Positions 54,074-62,613 are shown, counted from the stretch's first letter. The stretch: DNA of 64,000 nt from Cryomorphaceae bacterium (GCA_024639785.1 JAHEGI010000021.1:133857-197856), one strand, 5' to 3'. Program-made: numbers and translations. The notes: a model not told the origin generated them from the sequence alone.

Positions 54074-56562
54074 TTTGCTCCTTCACTCAGGCTTCGGTAG
54101 ATCCGCTTCCACACTGCGAGCAGACTGCCGATCCCCATGAGGATCGAACCTAGCCAAAGCAAGTTGATATATGGGAAAATAAACGCCTGCATCAAAATGA
54201 AGGGCGGGTCATTGGCCTTTTTCTGCCAGGCAGTAATGCCATAGCTACCTTCTTCATCCTTCACTCCATCAAAACGCAGCTTGATACCTAGCGCTTCCAG
54301 TTGGACTTCTTCGTTGGAGACGGAATTGCCATCCAATAGATAGGGCAAAAGAATGGGATAGGTTTGGCCATCCATCGCTTTCAAGGTCATACTCAGCGCG
54401 AGTTCAAGATGCGTGAGCTCTCCACTTGCTGGATCAAAGGCGGCATCGACTACCACCAGCGTGTCCCCATGGAGCAAGTACTCGTTAAAAAGGAATACCT
54501 CATCGCCCGTTTTGAGCGAGGCTTCCATCGGTTCCTTCCAGTCGCCTTGCTGCTCCTCCGCGTTCCGCAGATCGGCGTAGCTGACATAGGTGTAGATATC
54601 CTTATTCCAAAAATGCTTTGTACTCGGTTCCCGAACGTTGCCCATGCGCGCATTCATCTGAATGAAGGGCTGCAGGCTAAAGCTGGTTTTGAGGTGCTTG
54701 CGCTCTCCGTCGGCCCAGGAGGCCAGGGGGGATTCCACCTCATAAAATTCTACATCGTAGACGCGGTTGTGTCCTTCCATGCGTTCTCCTTTCCAACTGA
54801 CATAGTAGGGGAACATGGAAACCGTATCGCCCATCGGCAAGAGGACATTCTCGTTCGCGGGAAAATCCTCGTGAATAAAGGTGGCATTGGTGGAAATGGC
54901 CTCCTTTTTTGCGTTGCTAATCAGGGCGCCAATGAGGACCAGCGCGAAGCCCAAATGCGCTAATGCCATTCCGCCCGCGGTCCACTTGCCTTTGAGGTAG
55001 CGGAGCCAGTAATCGGCGTTTGCAAAGAAGGCAAAAAGAGATGCGCCCAAGAGAGCCACGTACAGGATGTCCCACAAGTCCAAGCCCCACGCAATGACGA
55101 AGGTCAAGACGACGGAGATGATCAAAGACAGGGTGGCTCGACGGATTAAGGCGTTTGGACTTTCTTTCCAGCGCAAGAAAGGACCCATCGCCATGAGGAT
55201 AGAAATAATGATGGCAAAAGGAATCTGCAGGCTGTTATAGTGCCTTGCGGCATCGGCAGGAGGGGCCATTTTGGCATCCAAAAGCGGTAGTAAGCCTTCG
55301 GGACCGATTAACTTATTGAATACGGGAATGCTCGTGGAAAGGGTAATTTGACCGGCCGAAAGGAGCAAGGTTAGGGCGCCAATAAACATCCAAAACTCAC
55401 GGGAGGAAAAGGCATCTTCGGAAGCGCTTTTGGGAAGGGAGCGCGCGCGCCAGAAGAAGACCACCAAGCTTCCCACCGTAAAGAATCCTAAGAAAGCTAG
55501 GAGTTGGCCGTTGAGACCCAAGTCAACAAAGGCGTGTACGGAGCTATCTCCAAGGATGCCGCTTCGGGTCAAAAAGGTGGAGTACAACACCAGTAAGAAG
55601 GAGAGAATGGCTAAAAAGAGCGTCGTGCCCGGTGCGGTCTTTTTGTGCTTGACGATCATCATCAAATGTCCAGTGGCCACCAGGGTAAGCCATGGGACGA
55701 GGGAAGAGTTTTCTACTGGATCCCAGGCCCAAAATCCGCCGAAACTCAAGGCTTCGTAGGCCCACGCGCCGCCCATGAGGACTCCGGTTCCCAAAATCGC
55801 TACACCAAAGAAGGTCCAGGGTAGCGCGGGCAGAACCCAGTCCGTGTAGCGCTTCTCAATTAATGCCGTGATGGCAAAAAGGAAAGGAATGGTGACCGAA
55901 GCAAAGCCCAAGAATAAGGTCGGTGGATGGATGACCATCCAATAGTTTTGAAGCAAAGGGTTGAGGCCCTGCCCATCGCGGAAAGCGGGAATGCGCATTA
56001 AGTAGTCCCTGAATTCGGTCCATGGCAGTCCTATGTTCTCAGGGAGTTCGCGAATGAGCACGAAAGGGGAGGAGCCGAGCTTTACCTCGCCGAAGTACAC
56101 CCCAAGTAGCATGGAGGCTAGAAATAACTGAACGATGGCCAATCCGAAGAGCGTGCCATATTCCCATGTTTTGGCGGTCTTGATGAGAACCCATCCGAGA
56201 ATCATATGCCAGGTCAGCCAAAGCAGGAAGCTTCCTTCTTGACCTTCCCAAAAACAGGAAGCGATGTATTCGAGCGGCATATCGAGCGAACTGTGGCGCC
56301 AGACATAATCGAATTCAAACCAGTGATTGAACAGCGCCGCAAAGAGCACTCCGATGGTGCCTAAAACCCCGAGGCTATGCAGTCCAAAGGCCCATCGACC
56401 AGCCGTGCGAAGGGAATGAACAGGGCGCTCTTCGCGCGCAGCTGGAGACCGAAAAACCTGCAACCCATAAAAAAACGCAGCAACGAATGCCCCTGCAAAG
56501 GAAAGGGCGACAAACAAGCGCCCGGCGAGGGACCAAAGGTGATGTTCTCCGAGGTATTGCAT
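54070..56562 (-). CDS. ccmF: Cytochrome c heme lyase CcmF/CcsA family
   Basis: 830 residues, about 14 helices plus a large C-terminal periplasmic part (about 570-790). The haem-handling WWD-type motif is GGFWAWDPVENSSLVPW (about 275-290), with IHPP near 211. CcmF attaches haem carried by CcmE to apocytochromes. Upstream ccmE shares bases (TAATG). Confidence 0.92.
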   Translation of the reverse strand: MQYLGEHHLWSLAGRLFVALSFAGAFVAAFFYGLQVFRSPAAREERPVHSLRTAGRWAFGLHSLGVLGTIGVLFAALFNHWFEFDYVWRHSSLDMPLEYIASCFWEGQEGSFLLWLTWHMILGWVLIKTAKTWEYGTLFGLAIVQLFLASMLLGVYFGEVKLGSSPFVLIRELPENIGLPWTEFRDYLMRIPAFRDGQGLNPLLQNYWMVIHPPTLFLGFASVTIPFLFAITALIEKRYTDWVLPALPWTFFGVAILGTGVLMGGAWAYEALSFGGFWAWDPVENSSLVPWLTLVATGHLMMIVKHKKTAPGTTLFLAILSFLLVLYSTFLTRSGILGDSSVHAFVDLGLNGQLLAFLGFFTVGSLVVFFWRARSLPKSASEDAFSSREFWMFIGALTLLLSAGQITLSTSIPVFNKLIGPEGLLPLLDAKMAPPADAARHYNSLQIPFAIIISILMAMGPFLRWKESPNALIRRATLSLIISVVLTFVIAWGLDLWDILYVALLGASLFAFFANADYWLRYLKGKWTAGGMALAHLGFALVLIGALISNAKKEAISTNATFIHEDFPANENVLLPMGDTVSMFPYYVSWKGERMEGHNRVYDVEFYEVESPLASWADGERKHLKTSFSLQPFIQMNARMGNVREPSTKHFWNKDIYTYVSYADLRNAEEQQGDWKEPMEASLKTGDEVFLFNEYLLHGDTLVVVDAAFDPASGELTHLELALSMTLKAMDGQTYPILLPYLLDGNSVSNEEVQLEALGIKLRFDGVKDEEGSYGITAWQKKANDPPFILMQAFIFPYINLLWLGSILMGIGSLLAVWKRIYRSLSEGAK

Positions 56563-56975
56563 TAGGGCGCAGGCTGGGTTTGGTTATAGGTGCCATCCGC
56601 AACGACGCCTTCGCCATCCGTGTATTTGGATGGACATTTCATGAGGATTTCGGTCGCGATGAACGCGTCGTCTTTGTAGTGACCTGTGAGGGTGATTTCT
56701 TCACTGCGCTCAAAGTCGGTTGGCTTGGGCTGGTTGTAAATAACCGTCGAAGCGACTCCTTCCTTGTCCAAAGCGGTGAAGGTGAGTAATGAGCTTTCCG
56801 CTTGAAAATCCATGGGCTTTTCTACATCCAAAACTGCGACGACCGTCACGGTTTCAGGTTGCTGTTTTTTGGCCATGGTGAACGTAGCGTAGACGCTGGC
56901 ATCCTGGAGTGTAACCAACAGGGCCCCAATCAAAATCGCTACTACCGCGAGAAGGATGATGGAACTGCGCTTCAT
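56562..56975 (-). CDS. ccmE: Cytochrome c maturation protein CcmE, Cys-type
   Basis: 137 residues: one N-terminal helix (about 5-23) and an OB-fold periplasmic domain (ITLTGHYKDDAFIATEIL). The haem-binding His of classical CcmE (HxxxY) is replaced by Cys114 in CPSKY (Cys114, Tyr118). Variants with CxxxY are known from archaea and sulfate reducers that lack CcmG and CcmH. ATG 56975 overlaps the ccmD stop. Confidence 0.92.
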   Translation of the reverse strand: MKRSSIILLAVVAILIGALLVTLQDASVYATFTMAKKQQPETVTVVAVLDVEKPMDFQAESSLLTFTALDKEGVASTVIYNQPKPTDFERSEEITLTGHYKDDAFIATEILMKCPSKYTDGEGVVADGTYNQTQPAP

Positions 56976-57136
56976 GGCTTTTGCTCCAATTTTTTGATCC
57001 GTCGATCCATCCAAATGAGATAGGCGACCAATCCAACAAAAACGATTCCCAAAACGACGAGAACGACCAACATCTTTCCTTCAGAACGAAAGATATCGGC
57101 CATTTCAGCGGGGGGAGCTTGTAAAAATGTGTTCAT
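56972..57136 (-). CDS. ccmD: CcmD-like small membrane protein
   Basis: 54 residues with one helix (about 22-43) and a positive C-terminal tail (DRRIKKLEQKP). Position between ccmC and ccmE and topology fit CcmD, which helps release haem-CcmE from the ABC complex. Two bases separate it from ccmC; it overlaps ccmE by four. Confidence 0.8.
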   Translation of the reverse strand: MNTFLQAPPAEMADIFRSEGKMLVVLVVLGIVFVGLVAYLIWMDRRIKKLEQKP

Positions 57137-57138
57137 GG

Positions 57139-57810
57139 TTAGTGATTGTTTCGGTAACGCAGGCGCTCGAGCCGGACGCGAAGGGTGGCGATCCACCATC
57201 CCATGAGAATCCATCCCAGAACGGCCGGGTAGAATACCATCCGCATTCCATTGTCTAAATCATAATTTCCAAAGGCGGGATTTCCGCCATTCCCTGGATG
57301 CAGGGAATCAGTCATTCGGGGAAGAATCCCGATGAAGACAATCATTAAGACAAACGCAAAAACATTATACACTGCCGCAAGACGAGCCCGTTTTTCTGGA
57401 TCATCGATGCTGGTGCGCAAAATGAAGTAAGCCGCATAGATCAACAAGGTTACGGCCGTGCCTTGCAGCTTGGGGTCGGCCGTCCAGTAAGCCCCCCAGG
57501 TTGCTTTGGCCCAAATCATCCCGGTAAAGAGCCCGAGCATGGCAAATACCATGGCAACTTCGGCAAAAGAACGCGCCTGATTATCCCGATCGAGGTTCGA
57601 TGGTTGACCTTCAGTGCCGGAGCGTAAAAAACGGAATGAATAGGCAAGAGAGCCGCCTAGAAGCGCAATCATGCTGAACCACATCGGAACGTGGAAATAG
57701 AGGTTTCGGATGGTTTCGTTCAAGATGACGAGCCGCGGCACGTCAAACATGAGACCGGCATAGAGGGAGTAGCCCACTAGCACTATGGCAAGAATTTTCC
57801 AAGCTTTCAT
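57139..57810 (-). CDS. ccmC: Haem handling protein CcmC
   Basis: 223 residues, six helices. The WWD-type motif is WAKATWGAYWTADPKLQ, with NLYFHVPMWFS before it. It loads haem onto CcmE. The ATG overlaps the ccmB TGA (TGATG). Confidence 0.92.
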   Translation of the reverse strand: MKAWKILAIVLVGYSLYAGLMFDVPRLVILNETIRNLYFHVPMWFSMIALLGGSLAYSFRFLRSGTEGQPSNLDRDNQARSFAEVAMVFAMLGLFTGMIWAKATWGAYWTADPKLQGTAVTLLIYAAYFILRTSIDDPEKRARLAAVYNVFAFVLMIVFIGILPRMTDSLHPGNGGNPAFGNYDLDNGMRMVFYPAVLGWILMGWWIATLRVRLERLRYRNNH

Positions 57811-58487
57811 CAGGAGCGCCAAAGGTACGGAAAGAGCAGCCCGCCGAGGGCTAATGGAATGGCCGCCATGAGAATTTCTCCCGCCCAATTCGGGTATAAA
57901 ACGAGAGGTGTTTCGCCCAACAGGGCCAATTTGCTCGCCCGCATCGAGACCAAGAGGGTTGGCAATAAAAGTGGAAGGCTCAAAATCGCCATCATCCCGG
58001 TGCCCCGGTCCATCTTGGACGCTAACGCCGCGGTGAAACTCAATGTGGCCGAAATGGCTATAGCACCCAAGGAAATACTCACAAGAAAAGGCCAGGTAGC
58101 CACGGAGGCATCCGTTTCTGGAATGTGCGGCCAGCCTAGCCAGAGGCCAAAGAGTAACAGGCCAGTCCAGGTGACCAAGAGGCTGCTTCCCGCGGTGCTC
58201 ATGGTTTTACCCAAAAGCAATTCGATAGGTTGTACAATCTGGTTTAGATAGAGCCATTGACCCGCACTTGCGGAGAAACTTCGGCTGGCAGTCTGCAAGG
58301 CGCTGAAGACAATGGTCATCCAAAGCAATGCCAGCCAAACGGTAGGGCTGGGCTCTCGCACTAGGAGGGAACATAAATACGCTACCATGGCCGCAAAGAG
58401 GACGGGTAGGAACCAGCCATTTGATCGGCGGTATTCCAATTCCCACTCCCAACGAAGCATTTGACGGATAGCTTGAGGACGAATCAC
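57810..58487 (-). CDS. ccmB: Haem exporter permease CcmB
   Basis: 225 residues, six helices, opening with a basic, Trp-rich segment (LRWEWELEYRRSNGW) and FSASAGQWLYLNQIVQPIELLLGK. GTG 58487 is preferred because it follows a consensus -7 box by four bases. An ATG nine codons later is the alternative. The ATPase ccmA is not beside it. Confidence 0.88.
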   Translation of the reverse strand: MIRPQAIRQMLRWEWELEYRRSNGWFLPVLFAAMVAYLCSLLVREPSPTVWLALLWMTIVFSALQTASRSFSASAGQWLYLNQIVQPIELLLGKTMSTAGSSLLVTWTGLLLFGLWLGWPHIPETDASVATWPFLVSISLGAIAISATLSFTAALASKMDRGTGMMAILSLPLLLPTLLVSMRASKLALLGETPLVLYPNWAGEILMAAIPLALGGLLFPYLWRS

Positions 58488-58491
58488 GGCA

Positions 58492-58499
58492 CAAAGGTA
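58492..58499 (-). promoter_or_regulatory. -7 box of the ccm operon
   Basis: TACCTTTG, four bases (TGCC) before the GTG start of ccmB. It supports GTG as the true start and a leaderless message. Confidence 0.55.
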
Positions 58500-58564
58500 G
58501 GGCTGGGCTGAACTTAGCCTAGCCATTTGCGGTTAACAAGTGGAATGGCTGGATAAATCAGCCG

Positions 58565-58572
58565 TATATTTG
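58565..58572 (+). promoter_or_regulatory. -7 box of the gpx-bshB1 transcript
   Basis: TATATTTG, seven bases before the gpx ATG. Confidence 0.5.
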
Positions 58573-58579
58573 TTTAAAC

Positions 58580-59149
58580 ATGAAAAAGACCTTTACTTTT
58601 TTTGCCATGGGATTACTCGGTATGCTTCTCGGTTGTGGCCACAGTGTGGCACAGCCTGTCCATGGTGCCGTGGACTTTTACAGTCTTTCTGCTCAGACGC
58701 TAGATGGCGAGACTTTTGACTTTGAGCAATTGCGTGGCAAGCGGGTGCTGATTGTGAATACCGCCTCGGAATGTGGATTTACTCCCCAGTACAAAGACTT
58801 ACAAGCGCTTTGGGATCAGTCCAATCACGAAGAGTTCATCATTCTAGGTTTCCCATGCAACGATTTTGGTAACCAAGAATCTGGGTCAGCCGATGACATC
58901 AAGTCATTTTGCAGCAAGAACTACGGTGTCACCTTCCAAATGATGGAAAAAGTGTCGATCAAAGGGGAGCACGTGCATCCAGTATATCAGTGGTTGACGC
59001 AAAAGGATCAGAATGGCAACAGCAACGCCAACGTGCGCTGGAATTTTTGCAAATTCGCTGTGAATGAAGAAGGGCAATGGTCTGCGTCCTACTTGATGAC
59101 TACCTCTCCATTGAGCAAAGACATCAAGCAATTCGCAGGAGTTCAATAA
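58580..59149 (+). CDS. Glutathione-peroxidase family thiol peroxidase, exported
   Basis: 189 residues. Peroxidatic Cys65 in NTASECGFT (Cys instead of selenocysteine), Cys93 in FPCN, Gln99, and Trp154-Asn155 in RWNFCKF. An N-terminal hydrophobic signal with MLLGC may make it a lipoprotein, or it is cleaved after SVAQ. Such enzymes usually take electrons from thioredoxin, and the organism appears to use bacillithiol rather than glutathione. It is followed 24 bases later by bshB1. Confidence 0.88.
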   Translation: MKKTFTFFAMGLLGMLLGCGHSVAQPVHGAVDFYSLSAQTLDGETFDFEQLRGKRVLIVNTASECGFTPQYKDLQALWDQSNHEEFIILGFPCNDFGNQESGSADDIKSFCSKNYGVTFQMMEKVSIKGEHVHPVYQWLTQKDQNGNSNANVRWNFCKFAVNEEGQWSASYLMTTSPLSKDIKQFAGVQ

Positions 59150-59173
59150 GCTCATCGCGTTACGAATTACGTC

Positions 59174-59902
59174 ATGTCTCAACTGCCCACTATAGATATC
59201 CTTGCTATTGGAGCACATCCAGACGATGTCGAGCTGGGCTGTGGTGGAACCTTGGCTAAGCATGTGGCTCAGGGAGATCGGGTGGCTATTTTGGACTTGA
59301 CGCGCGGAGAAATGGGGACGCGGGGCACTGCGGAGCTGCGCGACCAAGAAGCCATACATGCGGCGCAGATTTTAGGGGTTTCGGCCCGATACAATGTGGG
59401 CTTGCGGGACGGTTTTCTCGAAAATTCCGAAGCCAATCAACGGGCCTTGATACCGTTTCTCAGAGCCTTGCGCCCCCGTATTGTACTCTGCACAGCGCCA
59501 CGGGATCGTCATCCTGATCATGGGCATGCCTCCAATCTTGTCGTGGATGCTGTTTTCAAATCGGGCCTTCGTGCGATCGAAAGTCAATGGGAAGGGCAGG
59601 AACAGGAGGCATTTCGCCCCGCTCATCTTTACCATTATATTCAATTTTACGATTTGGTTCCAGATTTTTCGGTGGATATCTCTGGCTACATGGAAGTGAA
59701 AATGCAAAGCGTTTTGGCCCATAGTTCGCAGTTTTTTGACCCCTCAAGCCAAGAGCCAGAAACAGTGATTTCCTCTAAAGGCTTTCTGGATAGCATTGAA
59801 TCGCGCGCCCGTGAATGGGGCAGGATTATGGGAGTAAGCCACGCAGAAGGTTTCATCGTGGAGCGCCGCCCTGGAGTGGACTTACTTTCGGACCTTCGAT
59901 AA
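59174..59902 (+). CDS. bshB1: Bacillithiol biosynthesis deacetylase BshB1
   Basis: 242 residues, zinc-dependent LmbE-type deacetylase. Metal motif GAHPDDVELGCGGT (His15, Asp17-Asp18) and the second metal His in RHPDHGHAS; FYDLVPDFSVDIS is typical for BshB1. It deacetylates GlcNAc-malate to GlcN-malate, the second step to bacillithiol. Its end is six bases from the end of the convergent glycosyltransferase. Confidence 0.93.
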   Translation: MSQLPTIDILAIGAHPDDVELGCGGTLAKHVAQGDRVAILDLTRGEMGTRGTAELRDQEAIHAAQILGVSARYNVGLRDGFLENSEANQRALIPFLRALRPRIVLCTAPRDRHPDHGHASNLVVDAVFKSGLRAIESQWEGQEQEAFRPAHLYHYIQFYDLVPDFSVDISGYMEVKMQSVLAHSSQFFDPSSQEPETVISSKGFLDSIESRAREWGRIMGVSHAEGFIVERRPGVDLLSDLR

Positions 59903-59908
59903 CTCCGA

Positions 59909-60937
59909 CTATTTTTTGGTTGGTGTGTAAAGCGCCACAATATCCTTAGCGATCACCTCGCTTCGGAATCGGTTCATTTGTAGGGGGACATCACTCCATT
60001 TTTCCGCTATGGCGAGGTGATGAATGAGGTCTTCAAGGCTATGGTCTTTGCGATACGTGATTCCCGCTTCCGTGTATACGCTCTGTGGCCCGGGAATCGG
60101 GGTGCATAGCACAGCCATTCCGCGTTCTATGGCTTCGCCTATGACCATGCTAAAGGTTTCTCGTGAACTATTTACCAGGAGGATGTCGTGATGCAGCATG
60201 CGCTGGTGGACCTCATTGGGGGTCGCAGGTCCAACATAGATGGCTCCACGGGGCACATGGTCAGAATGGATTCCATGCGCTTGGGTGCCGCCCACCAACG
60301 TCAGGGTATCCCCTGGATAGCGCAAATGGTGAACTTCCCAAGCCTCTAATAGCTGTTGTAGCCCTTTAAGCGGTGTCAGGTCGCCCACCCATAGGTAGCG
60401 TCGATGCGTCGCCTCACTGCGTTCTACAGGAATTGTGGGCGGAGTCAAACTATTGGGAATAACTTGAATCGCTGCCCCCGCACTGTGCGGCTGCATCAAG
60501 CCCGCTAACCATGCGGAAACGGCTGTCCGCACGTGCGCCAAGCGCAACGTCCAAATGGCTCCTGATGATGGGTGATCCGCCCATTGACTTTGATGCTCCG
60601 TGACGACACGCCGGATGCGCGAACCATAGAGCATGTGGATGAGTAAAAAGGCGAGCGCCGTATCCTTTCCCGCTCCATGGACGTGAACTACGTGGGGTTG
60701 GTCTTCGGATAAAAGTGTTTTTAGCAGGCGCCATTTAGCGCGAAAGCCATCCGTGCTTGGGGCATGCAATTGGAATTCCTCGGTGAAAAGATGCCCTCCG
60801 GCTCCCTGACCATCCCAAATCACCACGCGTTGCTGTACATGGGGGGCGAGCGAACGGAGGTGCGCAACGACGAAACTTCCGTGCTGCGGATCCTTGGCCG
60901 TGGGCCACATGCGTGCAATGTGAATAACGGAGCTCAT
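59909..60937 (-). CDS. Family 4 glycosyltransferase
   Basis: 342 residues, GT-B fold. Acceptor half HGAGKDTALAFLL, donor half YLWVGDLTPLKGLQQLLEAW and the EX7E motif SRETFSMVIGEAIERG. Despite sitting next to bshB1 it does not look like BshA; the acceptor is unknown. A GACCTTTG box ends four bases before the ATG. Confidence 0.85.
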   Translation of the reverse strand: MSSVIHIARMWPTAKDPQHGSFVVAHLRSLAPHVQQRVVIWDGQGAGGHLFTEEFQLHAPSTDGFRAKWRLLKTLLSEDQPHVVHVHGAGKDTALAFLLIHMLYGSRIRRVVTEHQSQWADHPSSGAIWTLRLAHVRTAVSAWLAGLMQPHSAGAAIQVIPNSLTPPTIPVERSEATHRRYLWVGDLTPLKGLQQLLEAWEVHHLRYPGDTLTLVGGTQAHGIHSDHVPRGAIYVGPATPNEVHQRMLHHDILLVNSSRETFSMVIGEAIERGMAVLCTPIPGPQSVYTEAGITYRKDHSLEDLIHHLAIAEKWSDVPLQMNRFRSEVIAKDIVALYTPTKK

Positions 60938-60941
60938 CCTT

Positions 60942-60949
60942 CAAAGGTC
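60942..60949 (-). promoter_or_regulatory. -7-like box of the family 4 glycosyltransferase gene
   Basis: GACCTTTG, same first-base variant as dnaK, four bases from the ATG. Confidence 0.4.
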
Positions 60950-60960
60950 GGCTCCAGTGA

Positions 60961-62370
60961 TCACTCTACCACCATCCGACGGGTCACACTTTGACCGTTT
61001 GCCTGGATTTTCACCAGATATACCCCTGGAGAAAGCTTAGCTTGAATTGGAATGCGCTGCAGGTTCTCGGTGGACTTTTGGTACACTCTGCGCCCCATGA
61101 CGTCCCAAATCTCTACCGTAACCTTGGCCGCCGTTTGGCCCAAATCCACGGAGAAAGTGCCTTTGGAAGGGTTCGGCATGAGTTTGATTTCCACGGGGCT
61201 AGCCTCGCGCAGGCTGATGCCCGCTACCGTGTAGCAAGTGGAAGTATCTGTGCAGCCGTTTTGGGTCACAATGACCGCGTAGCTGCCATTGGCTGTAGCG
61301 GTATACGTTTGACTCGTAGCGCCAGAAATGGAGGCTCCGCCATTCCCGCAATCGATCCATTGGTAGGTCGCATTGCTCGCATCAGCCGTCAGGATATTCA
61401 TCGTTTGCAACGTGCCACTTTGAGTCACGCCCGTTTCGACCGTGTCAATGGTGAGTTGCAAGTAAATCGTTGAGTCGCACCCGTTGGCCATCGTGTAGGC
61501 ATACGCGTAGGTGCCACTGCTTGTGTAGGTTGTGCCTAGCGGGTCGGTAAAGGAACTACATGCAGAGGCACTCACCGTCGTGTCTTTTCCTCCAGAGAGA
61601 CTCACTCCTGCCACAAAATTGGAGCTACTTCCCGTCAATGCGAAGTTGTACAAGGTGCCGTGCTGATTGCCCACGGCATCGGTCAAGGTCGAAATGGCGG
61701 AATTGTTCCCGGAAGCAATTCCTTGATTCGCCTGGTAATATGCGACTAAAGTGATTGGAGGGCTACATAACTCCTTGGTGTAATTCGCAGCAATTTGGGC
61801 TGCCGTACGGGCTGTATTCCAAATACGCACTTCGTCAATTTCCCCAGTAAAAGGATTGGTCCCATCGACGCGTTTCCCTATCTGAGCGTAGGTGCCTGTC
61901 GACGTATTGGTGGAGACGGTCAGATTACCTTGCGCATCCAGTTGCCCATCAACATAAATCTTGTATTGATTTGTCGCATTGGGGTCATAGGTAACCGCAA
62001 CATGATGCCAATAGCCGTCATTGACCGCCGTGACGCCACTGAGTCCGTTCCCGCCCACTTCAATGCGCGGGGCATTGGCCCAAAGCAAGTTGAAGGTGAA
62101 TCGAGTACCTGTGGCAAAGACACCCCAGTCAACAATGGTTTGTTGGATCCCTCCCCCTGCGCCAGGGATGCAATTCGCCGTGGTCCGTATCCAGGCCTCT
62201 ACCGAGCGGGCCGAGTTGCCACTAGCTCCTTGATGAGTGGTGACAACATAATCATCGGTCCCATCAAAATGCAAGGCATTGCTTGGGATCGTTTGTGCCT
62301 GCATACTAGTTAGTGAAAATAGCGTAGCGCACAGGCCTAGGGCGCTTCGTCGGAGTATAGTTTGCTTCAT
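60961..62370 (-). CDS. LamG-domain surface protein with T9SS type A sorting domain
   Basis: 469 residues. Signal peptide (ALGLCATLFSLTSMQAQ), a concanavalin-like LamG domain (about 30-200; ALHFDGTDDYV, YIDGQ-type DGQLDAQGNL, GEIDEVRIWN), then Ser/Thr-rich linking modules each with Cys pairs (about 270-390). Last comes a type A C-terminal domain starting EIKLMPNPSKGTF and ending MVVE. Exported by the type IX system, probably a surface adhesin or glycan binder. Confidence 0.88.
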   Translation of the reverse strand: MKQTILRRSALGLCATLFSLTSMQAQTIPSNALHFDGTDDYVVTTHQGASGNSARSVEAWIRTTANCIPGAGGGIQQTIVDWGVFATGTRFTFNLLWANAPRIEVGGNGLSGVTAVNDGYWHHVAVTYDPNATNQYKIYVDGQLDAQGNLTVSTNTSTGTYAQIGKRVDGTNPFTGEIDEVRIWNTARTAAQIAANYTKELCSPPITLVAYYQANQGIASGNNSAISTLTDAVGNQHGTLYNFALTGSSSNFVAGVSLSGGKDTTVSASACSSFTDPLGTTYTSSGTYAYAYTMANGCDSTIYLQLTIDTVETGVTQSGTLQTMNILTADASNATYQWIDCGNGGASISGATSQTYTATANGSYAVIVTQNGCTDTSTCYTVAGISLREASPVEIKLMPNPSKGTFSVDLGQTAAKVTVEIWDVMGRRVYQKSTENLQRIPIQAKLSPGVYLVKIQANGQSVTRRMVVE

Positions 62371-62485
62371 CTGATCTATAGGATGTGGTATTAACGAAGT
62401 TAAAGTACACCGAATTTCTCGTTAAAACATATGGATACCCTATTTGCACGGTGCATGGTGTAGTGTATATTTGCCGACCCAAATG
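62371..62485. other. Intergenic region upstream of the LamG gene and tRNA-His
   Basis: Holds the tRNA promoter (62444-62473) and the leader of the LamG gene. An inverted repeat TTAACGA / TCGTTAA (62391-62397 and 62419-62425) lies between them. Confidence 0.5.
62444..62473 (+). promoter_or_regulatory. Promoter of tRNA-His
   Basis: TTG (62444-62446), 19-base spacer, TATATTTG (62466-62473), then about a dozen bases to the tRNA. Full match to the Bacteroidota consensus and a good calibration for the protein-gene boxes. Confidence 0.8.
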
Positions 62486-62559
62486 GTGGTTGTAGCTCAG
62501 TAGGTTAGAGCGCCTGATTGTGGTTCAGGAGGTCGTGGGTTCGAGACCCATCTTCCACC
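62486..62559 (+). tRNA. tRNA-His, anticodon GTG
   Basis: Full cloverleaf by hand: D stem GCTC/GAGC, anticodon stem CCTGA/TCAGG with loop TTGTGGT (anticodon GTG), T arm GTGGG-TTCGAGA-CCCAT. G at 62485 supplies the His-specific G-1 opposite C73 (62559). The acceptor stem GTGGTTG / CTTCCAC has two adjacent T-T mismatches (62490-62491 with 62553-62554). CCA is not encoded. Confidence 0.95.
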
Positions 62560-62564
62560 CAACG

Positions 62565-62597
62565 AAAAAGCCCAGCAGAAATGCCGGGCTTTTTTTA
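62565..62597. terminator. Intrinsic terminator after tRNA-His
   Basis: AGCCCaGCA / TGCcGGGCT with one mismatch, GAAA loop, five A before and seven T after. It can also end the convergent cytochrome gene on the minus strand. Confidence 0.85.
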
Positions 62598-62613
62598 TTT
62601 AATACCCTCGATA

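Noticed and set aside
57820-57827. TACCTTTG inside the end of ccmB as a separate promoter for ccmC
   Set aside because: The box matches and is nine bases from the ccmC ATG, but there is no -33 TTG and ccmB-ccmC are overlapped by TGATG; a coding coincidence cannot be excluded, so it is not listed as a feature.
59909-60937. Glycosyltransferase next to bshB1 as BshA
   Set aside because: It is convergent, not in the bshB1 transcript, and does not show BshA-like sequence; only the generic GT4 features are visible.
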